A stretch of 64,000 nucleotides of DNA from Syngnathus acus. Its lineage: Eukaryota; Chordata; Actinopteri; Syngnathiformes; Syngnathidae. A program made the translations under genes and the position numbers. The notes under the pieces were generated by a model that had not been told where the DNA came from, ran no database searches, and worked only from the letters and a program-made list of their open reading frames with translations. Within the stretch, counting starts at the first letter, position 1. Each line of letters begins with the position of its first letter. The stretch spans positions 7,036,693-7,100,692 of the forward strand of contig NC_051088.1 of NCBI RefSeq assembly GCF_901709675.1. The letters run 5' to 3'. This document shows positions 19,401-34,400 of this stretch, piece after piece.

Positions 19401-22400
19401 TTGACTACTTTAATGTTCTTTGTAACAGATGTGGTTGGTCTTAGTTATCCATATTCCTCCTGTGGTCTTCTAATGGTATCTATTTATCGACTCTGCCAAA
19501 TCAATGGCAGCCTTAATGTTACGTCAAGACAGATGAGATAGCATCTTTTCAAAGAAAATGACCTTTCAGTAAAACATCCCCTCCCTCAATCATGTCACGG
19601 TCCTTCTCATTGATGAATTGATTGGAATTCTCCTGGATCACCGCTATCCTGGACATGCTTGTCTATATAGCTGATCAAGAGAAAACCCAGATGGCTTATT
19701 GGGCTTAACATTGATTTGTTTTTTTTAGATTCATAGATTGTTAGTCTCTTTTTCGATGCCCTTTTCCCATTCCTCGCGGACAAACCTTTGGTAGAAAACA
19801 TGTTCTGTAGGAAGAACACTTTAATAGACCGATTTTTAACTGCAAGAAATAGAGGCGTAAAATAAAAAGATAGGAAAATGGCAGTTACAGTACAGGTGTG
19901 TATTCGACAATATGCCCACCTTTGGTACCGTTGTTGGAAGGCTCTGTGAGTAGACGCTCGCCGTGATTGGAGCGCTTAAAACGACGTTGGATGCGCCCGC
20001 GTAGACGGACATTGTCCTCGCTCTCGGATGATGGTATGGAAAGACTGCGCTCCTCCTCCATGGAGAGGTCGGAATCAGAGTCAGAATCCTCCCCTTTTAG
20101 GAAGGGCAAGACAGAAAATAAATACAATTTTGTTGCAAAAACAAATGTCCAAACCTGGTGCATGAGTGTGTCTTTACCCCATAAATGAAATTTGTTGACC
20201 TATGCTAATTGAAATGCTTTGGGCTTGTTTACCTCCATCTCTGTGGAACATGGCGACATCCAAGTCCGTTGCCCCGGTTTGAACGATGTTTTGTTCCAGA
20301 GTTTGACGCGCTAAAAGATTCTCTCTGTAAGGCAAACCAAGAGAGGAGCTACTACACATTAGAGACACAAGTACTGCGTGTTTACTCATGCTGACTAATG
20401 GAAAGCATCCACATAAATACAGCATGTCAATTACAAACAAGGAGACAAGCAGCAAGCTACAAAGAAAAAGCCACTCCCGGCAACATTAGAGTTGCTCTAC
20501 ATTCGGTACAGAAACTGTTTTATCCGATGTGTATTCCCTTTACCCCACTGACCCACAAAACAGACAAGAGGCTTTTAATGGCTGGAGTTTCAATATTCCC
20601 TCCCTCAAGCAACACTGCCTGATATCCAGTAGCACAAGGAAGCAGTACTAGTACCATCTAAATGATTGATGTTTCATCTTTTTTTTTTTTATTTCTGTAT
20701 GTATGCTGCATGATGTATTTGTGTGCTTTTATACCTCGCAGAGCTGACGGAGGAAATGGTGGACGCTCCCAGGGTGATGCGATGTAGACCACTCTGCTCC
20801 AGCAGGGAAGCATTGTGATAGGGATTCTGTGTCTGAGACAAAACAAACTTACGTTTAATGAACATAAAAGGGTTTGTTGGTCTACAGTTGATGTTAACAA
20901 GCCTAGGAGGCTAATTTTAGATGTACTGAAGCTATAACAGCTTTTCTCACTCGATTTCCTACTAATTCTGAAATGTACCTGCAATTAGGATATCATTTGG
21001 ATGCAATTAAGAGTCAAAACAAGGTTCTACAAGGTGTGAATTAATTGCAGGTGAAAACTGTTTAAACCTTCAAAAGAGCTTCTGTTTCAACAAATCCCTT
21101 CTCAGTTGTCACTAAAAGAGCTTTGACAGATGTAGTCAAAGTAGGACATGATGAAACTTGACATGACCTCAGCGATCTATGCAATAGGTTATTCATTCAT
21201 ACTTAATAAGCCAGCACACTAGCAGATGATTTATAATGTACATATGCTGTTGGACAGAGCAGCGCTTCAAACATGGTCTATTTTGAGCATCCAATAATAG
21301 CTCACGAGCGCTACTGTATAGTCGTTCTAAATTTTACAGTGAGCGTTGCGACGGGGATGGAAGGTAAAGGTTGAACTACATTGTCACTAACACGCACACG
21401 CATGCACACACAATGCAGGGAAGGGGTGTATATTATTATTTTATCCGGGTCAGTACCGAATCCCGGAGGCAGAAGGAGAGCGAGAGGACAGGGGAGATGG
21501 AAGGGAAAATTGATGGAGTGGCTTAGCACAGTAAAGTCAGTGCATCTGATGAGATTAGCCTACACAGATTTTATAATAGTAAATAACCTCATTGATGAGA
21601 TTAGCCTATACAGGTTTTATAATAATAACCTCATTGGACACATCATTGGGTATAATTGCATCATCTAATAAAATCCAACAATTGAATTACATCAGAAACC
21701 CTGCGATCCTATACCAAGATAATACGAATTCAGTTGACCTAATTATTAGGTCATCAAAAAGTGGGTTACTGCTGTTATTTTTGTCAATGTGGTTGTCGTT
21801 CATAATAGTGGTTGGACCGCTTTCTGAAGCTAAACCCAAATCATTAGGAACCTCTCCCACTATGATGCAGTGTAACTTACAGCATTCGATGTTGGTCTTG
21901 GCGTCTCTTCTCCAGGACTCTTCTTCCCTAAACAAGCCATTCTCCAAGCCTCCTTTACCTCAGAGTTGAGCGCAGTGAAGACCAACAACACTGACAGACC
22001 CTAGAAAAAACAACCAGTTCAAACAACGGGACCTAACATGGGAGCCCAGTACACTCATCATGCAGAATGATCATACCTGCACTAGACAGAGGACGTCAAA
22101 GATATAATAGAAAGCCAAGATACTGTTGTTGACAGCCATCAAACCACACAGCCAGGTAGAGGTGGCCACCATCAAAAGCAAGAACGCATTGCGGATGGTT
22201 GCACTGCAAAGGGAAATGGCTTGGATAGTAAATGCATAACAACAACAGATTTTATAGATATTAAACTGAAATACAAACTTTCTACAAAAATAAAAAAAAT
22301 GCTCATTTCATTAATTGACGGATTGATATAAATATGGTTCATGTATAAAATGGTCCTGTATAAAGTCGTCCTGAGAGTCACCACTGGAGTAGCCATGCTC

Positions 22401-25400
22401 AAAAACTAATAAAAGAGTGTAAAGGTACATACATAGTTCAATATGTTACTGCCTCTCTGTTGTCATGGTGCCATACTCACATGACAGGAAGTTTCTTGGT
22501 CTCCTTCTGAGAAGTGTTACAAGACATCTTGGCGACAATCATGAAAATGCCTCCATTTATCTGGACAGAGGGACAGTAAGGCACATGTAGTCACATGTAT
22601 GCAGCCAGAGAAGCAGAGACAACTGTGTTGAACATTGATCTTTTAAGAAGAATGTTTATTTGGGAGAAAAAAACATGAGGAAAAAAAATGTGAAAAAGTT
22701 ACCAGGATAACGATGGCGATTGGACCAGCAAAACTCCAGATGAGCTTGTCGTAGATGGAGATCCAACAAAAGTCCGGGTTCCCATAACCTTCGGGATCCA
22801 AGCCCACAGCCAAACCTTCAATTCAGACACACACAAGTGGACAAGGTCAACTGTCATGTAGTTTAGACATCTGTAACACACATTTCTAACAGTCACTAAA
22901 TTGCTTTAGCTGTCCAAAAACAATCAAATACATGCATGAGCCATCTGAAACATTCTACATCATGTAATAATGTTTACTGCTATTACGTTTGAAGCGAACT
23001 CCACCACACGGGAAAAAAAAACATTCGAGGAAATCGTTCCAATACGTTGGGCATCATCTTCCCATGAGCAGTGAGCACAATTTGCCATTTCAATAAATTG
23101 TGCATGCACAAGTTATTAAATAAAGGTAATTAAATTAGTTCTGAAGAGGATGAGTGCTCGCGGACTAATGACCAGAAATGGTCTTAATGCCGGCGTATGT
23201 TGATTTTCTGAGGACAGTAATAGCAGAATTGAAACTCAGACATATACAGCAATGGTTATGTAGACAAACTGTGGAGCTATTGAGACATTCATATTGTGGA
23301 CGTGGTAAAATCCACCCCAAAATCACAATTTTTATTTAACATCAATTCGTTTTTAGAGCACAGCAAGCCATTTCTTTCTGCTGTTTTGTAGACTGTGCAT
23401 GTACTGAGTTTTTGATGTTCATAGCGACAAGAATCTTTATATACAGCAAGGAGAAGTGTGTTATACTTCAATACACTCATACAAATGTGCACCTTTTATT
23501 GCAAGTTAGATTTTTCAACGTGCATACAAGCATGATCATATTTTTAGCTAATAATATTTCAAATTAAAATAAATGATATGTTAAAATATTCTAATTCACA
23601 AGACGTCCGCCACAGGTGAGTCTGCAAGTTCTTGTATTCATTGAGAAATTGGTAACTTTTCAAAAGGTTGTGCAATTTTATTTTGTTTCACCTTGCACGT
23701 GTATACGTGTGACAGTGAAGAAAACTGATGGACAACCAAGTATGTGTCCAGTTCAGGTTTTACCTTTGCTGAGATAAAAATGTCAGTGGAACACATTCCG
23801 CCCAAACGGCAATAGGACACCTTATCTGCACAGACAGCTGCTGCAGACGTGTGCACGTATAGGATATTGCCAACGAATTGACACCAATGTCACCAATGTG
23901 GATGCAGTCATCGGTCTGAATTAGGAGCAATTTCACATCACACCTGATCCATTTGACAGCACCATTTTTTTTCCAACACATATTTTTTTGCTTTTCCAAA
24001 GAATAAAGAAGTGCACAAATGAACTTAAAAATAATTTTATGGTGTCAACTATGTATTGAAAATCGGAATCAGAATACAGTATTTTTTCGGTTCTCCATTA
24101 CGATGTAGTTTTAGAACGACTCACCATTGATTATATTGGTAAATTTTGAGAACTTTGCCTTTGAAAGAAAACAAGCATTTCAAGCAAATACATTAGACAT
24201 CGTTTTTACTGAAGCCTGAAAACGCCTTCTCTGATTTATACAAGAATGAAAGGTCACGTATCTAAAATTCAGAAACTGTAAGCATGCGCATGGGTATTGT
24301 TTTTTACCGGTAATGATGGCCGGCACGCCCCAGCCGATGGCGTAGTAGAATCGCATGGCGCCAAAGTTGATGTTGCGTTGCTCAGTCTGCATGCGGTAGA
24401 TGTGAAGGCCTTCCACAAACATCCAGGCGAATGTGGACATGAAGAAGTAATGCATGAGGATGGCCACCACCGTGCACAGGAACTGCAAGAGGAGAAGGAG
24501 GGTGACTCAGAAGCAAGGTGAGACAGATGGCTCCAAGTTAAGATGGAACGAATGAAGTGATAGAGAGTGAGTGATATACATGAAAAAGAGGTGTGCAAAA
24601 TCTTGCCAATAGATTTAGTGTTGGGCAGACATCTTGGATTGAGGCCAGCGACAGTTAGCATGATTAAAAAAAGTAAAAACATTCCCCTTGACAATATTAT
24701 TTTAAAAGGGATGGACTTGACAGTAGAAGTGTGAGAAATAGCAAATATAGCAGAATGACGATGAGCACTAACACGCTCTGCTAAGCATTTTAATTAATGA
24801 GATTTCATGCAGAGTGAGCACACATGAGCAGCCTTTCCTCTGTAAGAAAGCAAGATATACCTTGCTGCACACAAATGCAAACACAAATGCATATATGGCA
24901 TCATTAAAATGGCAGGAAGGAAAATGGAAGCGCAGAGCAAAAGTTGCGGGGTCTATAAAAACATGAGAAAATTACCATCAAACAGAAAAAACAACATAGT
25001 GAGCAAGTAAATGTTTTAGAACTATAAAATTCAGGCTGGGAATGAAAATATAATAATGTATTTTGCAATAATACTCAAAGAGTACAGTTTGTAGAGAGTA
25101 TATTTCCAGAAAAATAGTAGCCCAATCAGCAGGGTGCCAAAGTTAGAGGCATGGTTTGTATTTCGCTTTCAAGTAGCAACCAAGAAACAGACGGATTGTT
25201 TTTTTAATCGAATGCAAAAAAAAGAGAAAAACTGTTTTCACAAATTCAATTTAGGGCTCTGATTAAAAAATGACAAAATAAAGATTGAGTGTAATGTTAA
25301 TATTTATTCATCTTTACTTAATTGGGATGTTTGGTAAAAATAAATGATTCCCAGATTTGAGAACTTTTCTTCCTGAGTGATTTAAGCAAGTGCTGCTTGT

Positions 25401-28400
25401 CATTTTGTACTTTACTCATGTACCGTACTTGATAACTGCATTGGCCTCTAGTGTATGTGACAGACACACCATTTGCAAAAAATGTTTGTCAAGGCTGTTT
25501 TACAGACTGATTTGTGAAACAAACCATCTGGCAAGTCAAGTTAGGAATGATGCCAAAATTGACAAGTCACAACACAGATGAATTAACGCAAACTGAAATG
25601 TCTCCACATACTGTATTTTACATTTTACATGTCGAAGTCACCTAGATAATGACAAAGTAGAGTGAGCTAGAATGATTCCTTGACACAAACTAGGCAGGAG
25701 AAACTCAAGGACCAACCTGTTGTTCAGTCTGATTGACACCCAGTAGAAACACAAGCTCAGACAAAAACATGGCCGCCGCCGTGTTGGAATGGATGCTCCT
25801 GGTGTTGGACTTGAGACCTCGGAGGCAGGACAGCACCAGGACGGTGAGAAGCAGAGCCAGCATTGACAGCACCAGACAGGAGTACGTGATCAAAGCGAGC
25901 GTCTCCAGATCGCCCTCCAACTGCTGCTTGTGAAAGCATCAAAAAGGAAATCAGTGGGTAACGTTTCAGTAAGCAAGGTACACCCTGAACTGGTTGCCAG
26001 CTAATCACAGGGCACACAACTCACAATCACACCTACGGACAATTTGTAGTGGTCAATTCATCGACTATGCATGTTTTCCGAATGTGGGAGTAAACCGGAA
26101 TACCCTGAAGAAACCCACGCAGGCACAGGGAGAACATGCAAACACCGCATAGGAAGGCCAGAGGCCGGGATCGGACCCACGAGCCCTACACTGTGATGCA
26201 GAAGAGCTAGCAAGTGAAGCTATAGTATATCTTAAATCTGAGGTTTGAGAGCATCTAAAAGAAAAATCTACAGTATTTAGCCTTCACCTGTGAAATGATG
26301 ACACAAAATAATCTGTCAACATTTAAGAAATAGATGTTAAGATATAAATAAGATCATGATCTGTGAACTAGACAAAAACTCCGCTTAGAATGGCAGTAGA
26401 TTGCAAACACAATACAGTAACAAACCACATGATCTTCTTACAATATTTGCTTTAGTTTAAAATTCAAAACAAAGACCAGAAGGCAAAGAGCCTGTTAAGT
26501 ATTGCTTTCAAGCTTATTGCATTCCGCTGCACCACCATGTGATTGAGACCACATAATAGTGTGTACGTATCACAAACCTCTCTTTGCGAACTGTCCATCA
26601 GCACTCCAAAGGTGCCCAGTCTTTGACACTGACAGCGGACATGTGACGTGTTCCTGTATACCACCATACAGTCCCTTACTGTCCAACAGCCTCCAATCTC
26701 ACACCTGCAGGGCCACAGAACAAAGACATCCATGAGAGAAGATAAACATTACATCATGAATATATGAAGTTATCTTTATTGTTCGTCTGAATCTGCGACC
26801 TTACAATAAAGCATGTCCTTTCTGAATATCAGCATTATTAAAGAAACCTTTCTAAAGCAGAGGAGGGTAAAATACGGCCTACGAGCCAGCTCTGGTTATT
26901 CCTAACAGCATACAGCATGGAGGCAAAAAAAGAGCCGAAAGTCACAGCAACATAATTTTTTTGCCTCATCTACAAATGACTAAAGGCAAAACTGTTTTAA
27001 AAAGTCAACAGTGGCCTTTGAGAACAAACCTTTTCCCACCACTGCTCGAAAGGCTAAATAAAGATAGTATATTGTATAACGAACTGAACTACGATTACAA
27101 ACAATTATGAACTGACTGGCTGCTGTGGTTCCACTGCACACACAGCGGCTTGCTGCGATTGGCTGTTTCTAGTAGCTTAAACTCCAGTAAGATGGGCTGG
27201 TCCAAATGTCCGCCCACAAAAGTTTGATTGTTGTAGACAGAGATGGTGACCACCGGGGAGTTCATGACTGGGTGTCTAGGAAGTCTGGAAACAAAAGAGA
27301 GTGTAGGGTTAATGACCTCATTCAGTGAGCCCATCTTTTACAGTCCTATCTAGAGGTTGAGGTTGAAATTTTCTCATGATAACTCTCCTTTTGTATCTAC
27401 AGGTAAATATTGTAGGCCAAGACTATCAAGAATTTCCCATTATGAGGGATGTCTGATACCGCTTTTCTTCATACCAATATCACTATGAGTATTCAACTCT
27501 TGAGTAGTCAGCAATACCAATTCTAAATACCATTAGTGCAACTGATATTTTTGATGCATAAAATTTCTCCCAAAACAGTGACAGATCATTTTAAATACCT
27601 ATATCGCAATATAGATTTCTTTTTCATTAAAGGTACAGTGTGTGAAAAGACCGTGAACTTGTTGATTCTCACCTCACTCCTCGTCTGTCCGTGTGATATT
27701 TGGGAGGGAGTGCCCCGCCCAGACTTCGGTAGATGAGCAAAATCACGATTGTGATGGGCGGTTCAACTGTTCGCCGAGCTGCAGTGTACTCTGTCTGATT
27801 GGCCGAGATGCTAACTGTGGCTTGAACAGCGTTAGAAGGAGGGACGTCTGAGAGAGAGAACTCTTGGTTAGTATTTTCTCTTTGTCGGCAACTCTCGCAG
27901 TTCTTCATATTTATGCATGCATTCTCACGTTCTTTCTCTGTACGCTCTTTTTCCTTCCAGTTGTGTTGCTGTTGTCGTTGTGGCATGAGCGCAGCGGGGG
28001 GCAGTATTACATGGGTGTATGGATCCCACACAGCCTGACTACGAAACAGTGTCGTGTGGTAACGTGGAAAACGTCGCCGCACATGGGTGTGATTCTCCAC
28101 CCGATCCAGATTCATGACTAAAATACAGAGGAAACAAAAACAAGTTGTTGTTTTTTAACCAAATCCCTATGTTTGAGCCAAAGGGAAGATAACACACAGT
28201 CACATGTTAATGTTAAAAGCATACGTCATGTCAAAAGTACATTTTGACAGTAAAACTAAAGAATAATACAATTGTTCATCATACCAACCAGCTAGAGGTG
28301 TGTTTTTGAGGCGCATTAGCCATTACAACTATTTTCTATTTTCCAATAAATGTTGTCCAAATGATAGCTCTTGGTTAATAGTAGGTACATTTAAAAAAGG

Positions 28401-31400
28401 GAATACAAAAACACTTTAAGGTCTTGAAAATTGAGCGAATTTGTTCATTTGATAGCTTTAAATCGAAAGGCAGGCCAGTGCTAAAATGCTTCAGGCGTTG
28501 TACATGGAAGCTTCCATTCCAATGATGAATGTGTGCGTGCATGCGTGCGTGCATGTGAGCGTCATCTATCTCTATGCTGCTGCCAGCTCTTCTCATCTGC
28601 GTCCCCCATTCATTCTAGCCCATTCCATGGCAGATCATCCGTGAGGATTTACATCTTGAAGCTGTCCACTCAATGTTATCGTGCTTGACTGATTGTATAG
28701 CTCCATCATGTCTGTAGGTGTGTCACCCTCAACTCACCAATATTGGGAGCCACCAGTGCCACGGGGTTGAGATATGTGAGCTTCATATTTTGAGCCAGAT
28801 TCTGCGTGTACTGCTCCAGCAACTCAGACAATTCAGCCGGACCGCTCGCAACGTGGTTCTGACCCTGAGCGAGGGCGCGCCAAAGCCCCTCTGTTCCAGG
28901 AGCCAACAGCACACTGCAGCCCCGCAGGATGTTCTAGAAGGAGCCAAAGGAGTACATTTTGGTGTGAAGATTGCAATGAATACCAAGAAAGCAAAGTAGA
29001 CAAATTGCAATAAAAGCAGGGAGGAACAACAACTATAATGTGTATAAAAAGACATGATAATAGAGCCTTTTGTTTGCCTGTTTTTGTCATTCTGTTTGTA
29101 GTTCATATATGAACAGAGAGCATGGGGGTGCAGGGGAGGGCTTCATGATACCGCTCCAGATCCAATAAAGTATTGGAGCATCATGATGCTCAGGGGAGAA
29201 TACAGTAACAAAGCACAGAGTGCAGTGGAGGAGCTAGGAAAGCAACGAACTGTAAAAGACAGAAAAAGGTTGGCTGAATAAATTTACAGAAGGACTGACA
29301 AGTAAGAAATGGTGAAGTCAAACCAAGAACTAAGGCTACATCTTTACATTTAAAAATTGATAAGTGAGTTGTATTTAAGAAAACAATCTGCACACAACAG
29401 AATCCACTTGCAGGATATTAACTGGATTATTGAGTCACTTCCACAAAAGGTACAAAAACTAGTATGTCAAACAAATTGGAATTAGCCAAGGATGCCCTTC
29501 AAAATAAAAAAATAAATACAACTCCAGTGCTTTTTGCTTGTAGATAAATTGCCAAAATGAAGTTCTTTCTACAGTATGGAATTATTTTTTCTAGCACGTG
29601 TTGCTTCACTCAGATAGAGGTCTGCCATAAGAGGGCATTCATTTCACTCACTCTCGGACTTCCTTTAAGGTAGGGCTCAGTTGCCATGACAACTGTAGTC
29701 TCGACTGATCGATGAAAGTAATGAAAGTTATTTGAACTGTGATTGCCGAACCTCAAACATCCGAAAACTAACAATAACATTGGCATCCTTCTTCGATTGT
29801 TTGCTTTATTTGAAAGAATGACAGTATCCAGCATGCCCCACAAGTCTTTCGAAATAAAGATAAAGAGAATCTTAGATTTCTTTTTGATAACTCTCCTTAA
29901 AAGAAGACACACAATTTTCAGTCCCAAAAGCAATGAATTTACAATGTGTGCAGAGCTGCGAGATAGAAAAGAGAATAAACACTGTTGGCATAAGGATGGT
30001 GTGAAAATTGAGAGATGAAAAAAATAATGGAGAAAATGCATACGCATTACCACATTAGAAATGAACATTTCTCTTTTAAAAGGTCAACATTTCCTTGAAG
30101 TTGTCATTGTGATTACAAGATGATGATATATTACTTCCCCAGCCATGACCGTTTCTATGGCAACTCATTTTTAGTGGTATAACAATGACTGAGCCCTTTT
30201 CAACAGCTCGGTATATAGCCACAGCTGCAAGTGGAAGAGGGCTGCTATAAATCTTATTTTCCCAGACTCTCACAAAAACTTAAAATTCTCCCTCTCTGCA
30301 TGAATGAGCTGAAGCTGTACACGACACACACGGAAATCTTTCAGAGTACACTAAGAGGAGGAAGCGGAGTGCTCACAGTATGATTGCATGACTGGAAAGC
30401 CTGTTGGCGTGTTCAAATGCCAACAAGTTCCCAATTTCTCATCATATCAGGTACGTATAATGAGGCTCCATCGTATGACAGGATGACATTTGCAACATTA
30501 GATGAGCTGCCATCACTGGACTGCCATCGCAACATCACTTGCTTAAGACTTAAGCTTCCATTGCTACATATCAAGCATATGTAAGCACTGTGGCATGTGT
30601 AGCTACATACAATAACGCAGAGGTTTAGTGTGGTGATGCCAACATGAATTTATCAGTAGCACGGCAGTAATCCTTTTTGTAAAATTAAAACCACACACAA
30701 TTGATCGAGTTTGCATGGATTAGAGATGCTGTCTTAATCTACTGTGCAGGAGTTCATGATACAGTCAGATCGAGATGCAATTGTCACGGTTCACAATGCC
30801 GGCAGGCATGACTGGTGCTGTGGCAGTGCTGAATCTCATAACATGTTCAGAACATTTTTACACTCTTTTTGACTGAATGAATTCAATTGCTTCTTTTCTG
30901 TGCTTAGTAGGGCTGGCTGAAGAGCAGTCTATTGATAATTAATGATTTTTTTAATCGAATATTAAAATTAAATCAAAGAAAGCTAACAAAAGGCAAAATA
31001 TCATTCAAAATATCTGATTGTAAAAACAGTTTTTGCGGTCCAAATTTCCTCTTGGGTTTTTGTAACGTCATGGTGTACCCTCTGCCTGCAGTCGGGGGTT
31101 TTATACAGACTTTTTTTAAATCCATATTTTCTTGAGTACAATTTCTATTGATATTGACCAGGTGTCTTTTGCGATATATATTGATAATGAATTATTGTGC
31201 AGCCCTAACTTGGCGTTATGAGAAAATAATTTGTTTTGGGAGGCACAACAGCATATTGACTGTAGCATATTATTCCAACTTCAAAGTACTAGTCATTTGC
31301 TCAACCAAAACAGTCCTATCCAAACATTGTGCAGTAATATGATAGGCAATTTGAATTCAATCAATCAATGTTGTTTCGAGGAGAACTAATCATTTGAGCA

Positions 31401-34400
31401 ATACGTGAAAAAGCAAGGCAATGAATGATGCTACATTATGCCCACATTGCCCACCTACTGAATTCTAATGTGTTTGTTAGCGTTCAGACTTCGATATCAA
31501 GACCTTGTCCAAGCACATTAACGACATATTTTCTTTCAATCCACTTTAATGCTCCTCTCACGCTCATGTACTCCTCCGTATTCCTTTTTTCACCACTATC
31601 CTATAATCGACCCTTGCTGCCGATCCCGCAATCGTCATCAAAGTAAATTTGCATTCTTGTCTGCCTAAAACTTGACAATGACTACGCATCTCCTACCTCA
31701 TTGAAGTGTGCATCCTGCGTGGCGGTGAGTCCAAAGCCAGTTTGTAGGGTCTCGAAGGTGAGAAGGCGTGACAACAGTCGCTCTGCGATGAGCAAATCAT
31801 TCCCATAGAGGCGGCCTGTCGCTTCGGTGACATCACGGAGTTGGTGTGCGAGCTTCTTCTCCATGATTGTGTTCAGCTCTGTCTCATTGCGCTCAAGTGA
31901 ATCCAGCTGAATGAAAACCAAGAAATATGGCGATGTAAATGCAGCTACAATTTCATACTAAATATCGTGTGCTTTCTTTCTATCTAGAGCATTATTTGCC
32001 AACGTACAGCAGCATTGAGCTCCACAAATGGAGGGGAGGTGCAGTTGTAAAGGTCTGGCTCCATCCAGCCTCTCTCAATATCACAGTGTCTGATTGCAGC
32101 CCCTGTAAGTCCAAGGGCAGAATTTGTGTTATGGTTCCATTCCAAAAGGTCACAACCTATATGAATTGACTGGAGATGAGTGTGAACTCACCCACAGAAC
32201 CTTTAGGGCACGGAACGGCAGCGGGGAGGTTAAACTTGGTCCGTGGCCACCAGATCCCTTGAGTGATGGTCTTTGGGCAGCCATCGTAAATGACTGCACA
32301 AAACAAAACATTTAGTAACAATGGATGTGGTGTTTGCTTCACATGCAGACAAGTGTGGTGGATGAGTAAGACCTATGGACCAGTGATAATAAATTACCCA
32401 AAAATATTGGAAGGAAAATAGAGACGGGGCTCACATTGTTTTGTAACTGGAGTGTTTGAAACCATATAAAAACACAAAAAAAATCCAAGAGACAAGGACT
32501 TATTTCACACTTCTAATTAGTAAACTAAAAAATCCCTAACCACATGAGAACTCAAACACACCCTCACCTTCACACCCTGAGTTTGTGACCTCAGCAAATG
32601 GGTTGTCACAAGTGTTACACTGGCGACCAATCACGCCGGGCCTGCATGGGCACTGGCCAGTCTCGGGGTCGCATGTTCGTGAGAAGGAGCCGACTGGGTA
32701 GCAGTCGCACGGCAGGCAGCTGTCTGAGCCGCGCGGACGGTAGTGAAACTCCTGAAAACACGAAGAAAATGAGCAAACCCACTCTTAAAACTAAAAATAA
32801 AAGTCAAAATAAAATAAAAACTATCCGTCCACTTCAATAAATAAACTATGACTGCCACCAACTGCTTTGGTACCAGATATCACACACTGTCTAAATGTGT
32901 TTGTTTCTGAATTATTTTTCTTTTATTTTCAACAACACACAAATAATTTTCATACAGTCATATGCCCACAAGGCTTGACAAATTCCGAATGACAAGTTAA
33001 GGGCTGCCAGTGTCGACCTGCCAGACAGAGTTGACAGGAACTGGAAAACACGATAGCATAATGATGGTGATATTCACGTATGTGTCACACACAACATATA
33101 TGTGGACACGGACACCTGGGGAAAAAGATCTGATACATTTTCCATGATATCACACAGATTGAAGGGTAATAGTAAATATTAGAGAGTGGATGACCAAAAT
33201 AGAATCGTACACATACACACATGGACGACATGGCACTAGCCTGTGTGCCATGCAAATGGTGATAGTGTTTTTTTTTGTTTGTTTTTGTTTTCTTTTTCCA
33301 CATGAAGCTTTTCAGACCATGGTTATTTTATGTAATCTGCGCTTAAAAATAATTTCTTCTCATGTATCACATTTCTATATTACTATAGCAGACTGGGTAC
33401 AAGTAGCAAGGTGGTTTACAAAGTATGCAATGATGTATGAATGATGCAATTTCCAACCTAAAACAGCCTGTAGACGCTATGAGCGTGCGTCCTGTCCTAC
33501 CTTGCAGCGACAGTGTCCACTTGTCTTGTTACAGTCGGGGTCAAAGCCATTATTGACATCACAATGACAAGGCCCGCAGGTAGGAGATCCCCACCAACCT
33601 CTGGGACACTGGTGGTCAATCCTAAATGTGCACACAAGATAGTTGATTTGGTATATAAAGTATAGACAGTATCTTGGCCTCTCATTATCAAAAGCAGCCT
33701 CAAAGAACCCTGCATAAAGTTTGACAGAAGTTGGACCCACCTGTGTTGGCAGTACTGTCCATAGTGGTTGTCACCACAGTCACAGATATAGCCATGTGAC
33801 GAGCTGGGCTTCCTGTGGCACTGAGCGTCATTTTCGCAAGGATTCAGATGGCAAGCGTCAGTGCACCCTTTCCCATAGTAACCTGCAAGAGAGTGAGAGT
33901 GTGTGTGCATAAAAAACATGCATCGCGTTGGAATGTGAGGAGCAAATACAAATACTCTTGACATTCATGTCCAGCTCATTTATTTTGTCAAACATGTAGG
34001 AAGAAAATGTACATTGGTTTCTATGAAAGAGCCGTGATTTTCTCTCCAACCATAACAATATTATGTATGCAATAAAGACAAGAGACGGACGTCGTGGATG
34101 TTTTGCGGAAATCTTCATGAATATTTTGCTAGAAGCGAGCATTTTGTAAACACGCTAAGGGCAAATAGCTGTCAACCCTCTGTGTGATAAATAAGATCAA
34201 CACAGTCAGTACAAAAATAGCATTTTTTTTCTTCGAACAGTATTTTTGTCACGAGTTTTAATAATGTATAGATGTGGAGCTGAGAAACCTTATGTGGTTG
34301 TATTTCACAAGCTCATTAACAGAAATCTATTTAAAGCATGTTGACTTGATGCCGACGTCTCACACGTACACAGGCATGCAGATACGTTCAGTATAGAATG

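Noticed and set aside
26868-27045. Possible hAT remnant (CAGAGGAGGGTAAAATACGG start)
   Set aside because: Only one end resembles a repeat terminus; the other end and target duplication could not be found.
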